Positions 31,586 to 34,645 of a DNA stretch of 34,645 nucleotides are shown in pieces. The stretch's first letter is position 1; the number at the start of each line of letters is the position of its first letter. Under the pieces are notes generated by a model. The model was not told the origin of the DNA and did not search any database. It worked only from the letters and a program-made list of their open reading frames with translations. Source of the DNA: Candidatus Rokuibacteriota bacterium (GTDB lineage Bacteria > Methylomirabilota > Methylomirabilia > Rokubacteriales > CSP1-6); contig JACQWA010000428.1 of NCBI GenBank assembly GCA_016209425.1, positions 1-34,645 on the forward strand, written 5' to 3'. The translations under genes and the position numbers were made by a program.

Positions 31586-32808
31586 GGCGGGGGAGACACC
31601 TGCCAGATCGCCCCGATCCCGGCCAGCAGGACCAACACCACCAACCCGAACGCCCAGAGGTAGCTGCCCGTCAGATCAAAGATCGCCCCGCCCGCCCAGG
31701 CCCCGAGCCCCTCGCCTGGCCCGGTGGCCAGCACGATCCAGCCATAGATGGTGCCGAAGCTCACCCCCGCAAAAATATCCGCCACCCGCGCCGCCGTGAC
31801 GATTCCGCCGGACCCTTGCGCCAGCCCGTAGAAGAGCACGTAGCCGATCAGCCAGCCCGGCCAGCCGGTCGACGTCAGGAGAGCCAGGTGCCCGATCCCG
31901 ACCACCGCGCTGGCGTACGTCAGCGTGAGCGTCGGCGCCCGCCCCAGCCAGTCGGCCAACCACCCGGTCAGGAGCCGACCCCCGAGGCTCACCAGGCTCA
32001 CGGTGCCGAGGGCGGCCGCCCCCCTTCCGGGGGAAATCCCGGCTCCGACGGCAAAGGCCACCAGATGGACGTTCATGAGTGGGAACGCCACCGCAGAGAA
32101 AAAGCGGACGGCCACGAGCCACCAGAAGGCCCGCGCTCGGGCCGCGCTCGAGATCGTCCACTCGACGCGGTCCTGTGACGGGCTGCCGGACGCTTGCCCG
32201 CCAGCCGGCCTCATTGTGCCGTGAGCGGCCACGGGAAAACTGGGCAGGCGCTGGAAGGCGTTGGCGGGGATCAGGAGGGCGACGAGCAGGGCCGCCCAGA
32301 CCACGAGCGTGGCCCGCCAACCATAACGGGCCACGAGCATCTGGGCGAGGGGAATGAAGAGAAAGGCGCCGAAGCCGGTACCGAGGTCGGCCACGGCGAT
32401 CGCTCTCCCGCGGGCTCCAGGGTACCAGAGCGCGGCCACCACCATGTTAGGCTGGCTGCCGAGCGCTGCCAGGCCGAGCCCGGCCATGAGCCCGTAGGTC
32501 AACAGCAGGAACGGAAGGCCTGCGGCGCCACTCGCCAGCACGAGCCCCAGCGCCGCCAGCAGCGCCCCGCCCTGAAAGAGACGGCGCGGCCCCAGCCGGT
32601 CCAGGGCGTAACCGATGGCGGGCCCGCTGAACCCGCCGAGGAGCAGAACGGCGGACTGAACGACCGCGACGTCCGCCCGAGAACCCCCGAACTCCTGGAT
32701 CAGCGGCAGGTAGAGGACGGCGAAGGCCATGACGATGCCGTTCTGGATCGCCATGGTGAGCGCGGCGATCGCCAGGCTCCACCGCGCCCGCTGGGCCTCG
32801 TCGGTCAC
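31549..32808 (-). CDS. MFS transporter (monocarboxylate/OFA-like)
   Basis: 419 codons from GTG at 32808. Twelve predicted membrane spans: N-terminal QNGIVMAFAVLYLPLIQEFG, GYALDRLGPRRLFQGGALLA (the MFS loop 2-3 signature), then a hydrophilic central loop about 196-222 and WLADWLGRAPTL in the second half. The pattern resembles oxalate/formate or monocarboxylate MFS members. Cargo not deducible. It is 41 bases downstream of the carboxyltransferase gene in the same direction, so the pair may handle one organic acid. The last residues (PPPQAGGPPARRST) are disordered and encoded antisense to the VOC gene end. Confidence 0.85.
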   Translation of the reverse strand: MTDEAQRARWSLAIAALTMAIQNGIVMAFAVLYLPLIQEFGGSRADVAVVQSAVLLLGGFSGPAIGYALDRLGPRRLFQGGALLAALGLVLASGAAGLPFLLLTYGLMAGLGLAALGSQPNMVVAALWYPGARGRAIAVADLGTGFGAFLFIPLAQMLVARYGWRATLVVWAALLVALLIPANAFQRLPSFPVAAHGTMRPAGGQASGSPSQDRVEWTISSAARARAFWWLVAVRFFSAVAFPLMNVHLVAFAVGAGISPGRGAAALGTVSLVSLGGRLLTGWLADWLGRAPTLTLTYASAVVGIGHLALLTSTGWPGWLIGYVLFYGLAQGSGGIVTAARVADIFAGVSFGTIYGWIVLATGPGEGLGAWAGGAIFDLTGSYLWAFGLVVLVLLAGIGAIWQVSPPPQAGGPPARRST

Positions 32809-32849
32809 GGCGGTCCGCCCTCACGCGGGAGGGGTTCGCGGAACGGAGC

Positions 32850-34625
32850 TCAACGCCCCTTCTTCGGCCGCTCCAACCCCTTGACGATCTGGGAGCGGAC
32901 CAGCCGGGGGAGCATCATCTGGTGATGGGGACAGATGGAGCTGGGGTTGTGGTAGGCGCACCCCGCGAACGCCACCATGTAGCGGCGGAGATCCTCGAAG
33001 CGGACCACCTCATCCACGAACCCGTGCTTGGCACAGTAAATGGGCCGGGACTGCTCATGGTACTGCCTGGCCAGCGCGTTCATCTGCTCGATCACCGGCT
33101 CCAACGCTCGCCCCGACTCCTTCTCCTTGACCAGCCGGCGGGAGAACGACGCCACCGCGGCCGTCTCCCCGTGCATCACGTAGATCTCCGTCGTCGGTGT
33201 ACCGAGCGTGAACGCGTTGTGGTTGTTGGCCGTGGGACCGCCCATGATGTAGTGGGCGGCGGCCGTCCCCTTTCGCAGCACCACCAGCATCATGGGGAGA
33301 TTCGTCTGCTCGATGGAGTAGATGAGCGACTGGCCCAGGGCGAGCAGCTCGGCCTTCTCGGCGGTGTCCCCCACGTCGATCCCGGTGGTGTCCTGAAACC
33401 AGACGATGGGGATCCGATCCCGCCCGCAGTGCGTCACGAACTCGTTCAGCTTGATCAGGCCCTGGCGGTAGAGCTTCCCGCCGATGCCGATGTAGTCGGC
33501 AGTGTACTCCGGGTAGTTGGGTCCCAGGAGCCCCTGGCGGTTCCCGATCGCCCCGACCAGGAACCCGTCCACTTTGACCAGGCCCGTGTAGACCTCGGGC
33601 CCGAAGCCGGGCCGGAATTCCAGGTGCTCGCTCCCGTCCACCAGTCGAGCCAGAAAATCCTCGAAGCTGTAGACGGCCTTCTGGTTCACGGGAACGATCG
33701 AGGAGAGATCGGAGAGCGGATACCTGGGCTCGGACGGCTCGGCGACCCGGAAGAAGCTGGGGTGATACGCCGGCACTTGGGCCACGCACTCTTTGAGGGC
33801 CTCCAGCACCTGGGCCTCCTTCTCGAAGACCGCCCGGAAAAAGCCGGTGGCGTCATGATGAATCCTGGCGCTCCCCGGAGGGACTTCCTTGAACCGACGG
33901 GCGGCGTCGATGATCTGCTCCGCTCCCGCCGCGTCGAAGAACCCCTTGGGGCTCATTCCGCTGACGATCCCCCCGCCTCCGACCGCCATGTTGGCGTTCT
34001 TGTGAGCGAAGAGAATTGTCGGGCTGATGCTCTGATACCCCCCGCCGGCCGGGTTGGTCCCCCAGATTCCGGCCAGGACCGGGATCCCCAGCTTCTCCAG
34101 CTCGGCGTGACGGAAAAACGTGGTGCCGCCGCCCCGGCGGTCGGGATAGACCCCCTCCTGCGCCGTCAGCTTCACCCCGGAGCACTGGACCAGCCAGACC
34201 AGCGGCACGCGGAGGCGCTTGGCCAGGTCGGTGACCCGCAGCTGGTTTTCGGCCTGCCCGGGGAGCCAGGCCCCGGCCATGACCTTGGTGTCAAACCCGA
34301 TGAGGACGCACCACCTGCCGCTGATCCGGGCGAGCCCGTCCACCACACCGGTCACGCCTTCCTCGGTGCCCCGGGGGTTGTACAGCGTGTGCAGCGGACA
34401 GAACGTGCCGGGATCGACCAGGTACTCGATCCGGTCCCAAACCGTCATCTCTCCCCGCTCGTGGATTTTTTCGGCCGGCAGGCCGGCGCTCTTGACCCGG
34501 TGCGCCTCGACCTCGAGCTCCTGGAGCACGGCGTCGATCTGAACCCGGTTTTCGGCCATCTCCTCGATCTCGGCGGGCTTGAGGGGCTTGCCGAGGAGAT
34601 CCATTCTCTCGAAATACGGGCGCAT
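32850..34625 (-). CDS. Glutaconyl-CoA decarboxylase alpha-type carboxyltransferase
   Basis: 591 codons from ATG at 34625, GGAGGG upstream. Acyl-CoA carboxyltransferase of the biotin-dependent crotonase superfamily, closest by recall to GcdA (about 587 residues): AGAWLPGQAENQL, YPDRRGGGTTFFRHAEL, NPAGGGYQSISPTILFAHKN, ANMAVGGGGIVSGMSPKGFF, then the second half GIGGKLYRQGLIKLNEFV, DTTGIDVGDTAEKAELLALG, and RKGTAAAHYIMGGP. GcdA moves CO2 from glutaconyl-CoA to biotin in Na+-pumping decarboxylases. The beta (membrane), gamma (biotin) and delta subunits are not visible, so it may act with a separate acyl-CoA carboxylase. The N-terminus is complete; only 20 bases remain upstream in the window. Confidence 0.9.
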   Translation of the reverse strand: MRPYFERMDLLGKPLKPAEIEEMAENRVQIDAVLQELEVEAHRVKSAGLPAEKIHERGEMTVWDRIEYLVDPGTFCPLHTLYNPRGTEEGVTGVVDGLARISGRWCVLIGFDTKVMAGAWLPGQAENQLRVTDLAKRLRVPLVWLVQCSGVKLTAQEGVYPDRRGGGTTFFRHAELEKLGIPVLAGIWGTNPAGGGYQSISPTILFAHKNANMAVGGGGIVSGMSPKGFFDAAGAEQIIDAARRFKEVPPGSARIHHDATGFFRAVFEKEAQVLEALKECVAQVPAYHPSFFRVAEPSEPRYPLSDLSSIVPVNQKAVYSFEDFLARLVDGSEHLEFRPGFGPEVYTGLVKVDGFLVGAIGNRQGLLGPNYPEYTADYIGIGGKLYRQGLIKLNEFVTHCGRDRIPIVWFQDTTGIDVGDTAEKAELLALGQSLIYSIEQTNLPMMLVVLRKGTAAAHYIMGGPTANNHNAFTLGTPTTEIYVMHGETAAVASFSRRLVKEKESGRALEPVIEQMNALARQYHEQSRPIYCAKHGFVDEVVRFEDLRRYMVAFAGCAYHNPSSICPHHQMMLPRLVRSQIVKGLERPKKGR

Positions 34626-34645
34626 AGACTCTTCCCTCCGATCTA

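Noticed and set aside
34606-34645. Window end resembles part of a sequencing adapter (AGATCGGA on the minus strand)
   Set aside because: Only eight bases match in a row, and the same bases form a good Shine-Dalgarno before the carboxyltransferase ATG; treated as genuine sequence.

Overview
The window is GC-rich bacterial chromosome (a sampled 60-base stretch of the RND pump gene is 40/60 G+C). It is densely packed, with many GTG and TTG starts and stop/start overlaps (TGATG, ATGA, GTGA). Gene content (MmgE/PrpD, CaiB CoA-transferase, Liv-type ABC transporter, CitE-like lyase, hydantoinase-like amidohydrolase, RND pump, orphan GcdA-type carboxyltransferase) resembles soil or sediment lineages such as Rokubacteria/Methylomirabilota or some Betaproteobacteria. 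No rRNA or phylogenetic marker is present, so that placement is inference only. No tRNA, rRNA, CRISPR array, transposase or phage gene was seen.

Layout. 1-5.9 kb: an MmgE/PrpD protein, then a complete Liv-type ABC importer operon on the minus strand (binding protein, livH, livM, livG, livF) with a perfect hairpin after the binding-protein gene. 6-8.6 kb: a tightly coupled minus-strand operon (Rid-family protein, beta-hydroxyacid dehydrogenase, M24 peptidase-fold protein). 8.75-12.5 kb: a CaiB CoA-transferase facing an operon of cupin, MaoC hydratase, CitE-like lyase and DJ-1/PfpI protein. Together these have the chemistry of a CoA-dependent C5-dicarboxylate (itaconate/mesaconate-like) breakdown route. 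12.5-15.8 kb: a hydantoinase-like amidohydrolase and an isochorismatase-fold protein, surrounded by three decayed gene remnants (a PEP-mutase/isocitrate-lyase N-terminus, a livF 5' end, an amidohydrolase 3' end), and a small secreted protein.

15.8-19.8 kb: an AT-richer control region, a DGQHR-domain (DndB-like) gene, then a compact lower-GC modification island: a HhH-GPD glycosylase with T/G-mismatch (MIG-type) active-site residues, an HNH nuclease flanked by two similar winged-helix-like segments, and a C5 cytosine methyltransferase. This is the most interesting part: it looks like a 5mC restriction-modification set carrying its own deamination-repair glycosylase.

19.9-34.6 kb: greA; an RND efflux adaptor/pump pair (the pump has an unusual extra hydrophobic insertion); a minus-strand run of Fsr-like MFS transporter, TrmI tRNA methyltransferase, NCS2 purine permease, PpiD/SurA-type chaperone-isomerase and flavin-binding oxidase-fold protein; a VOC protein; a second MFS transporter; and a glutaconyl-CoA decarboxylase alpha-type carboxyltransferase.

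Two themes recur. (1) An approximately 85-100 bp two-hairpin intergenic repeat occurs three times (about 11.5, 15.3 and 25.2 kb). (2) Several genes have a -10 box only 6-9 bases before the start codon and no Shine-Dalgarno, suggesting leaderless mRNAs. Three enzyme-fold proteins also lack canonical catalytic residues of their families.
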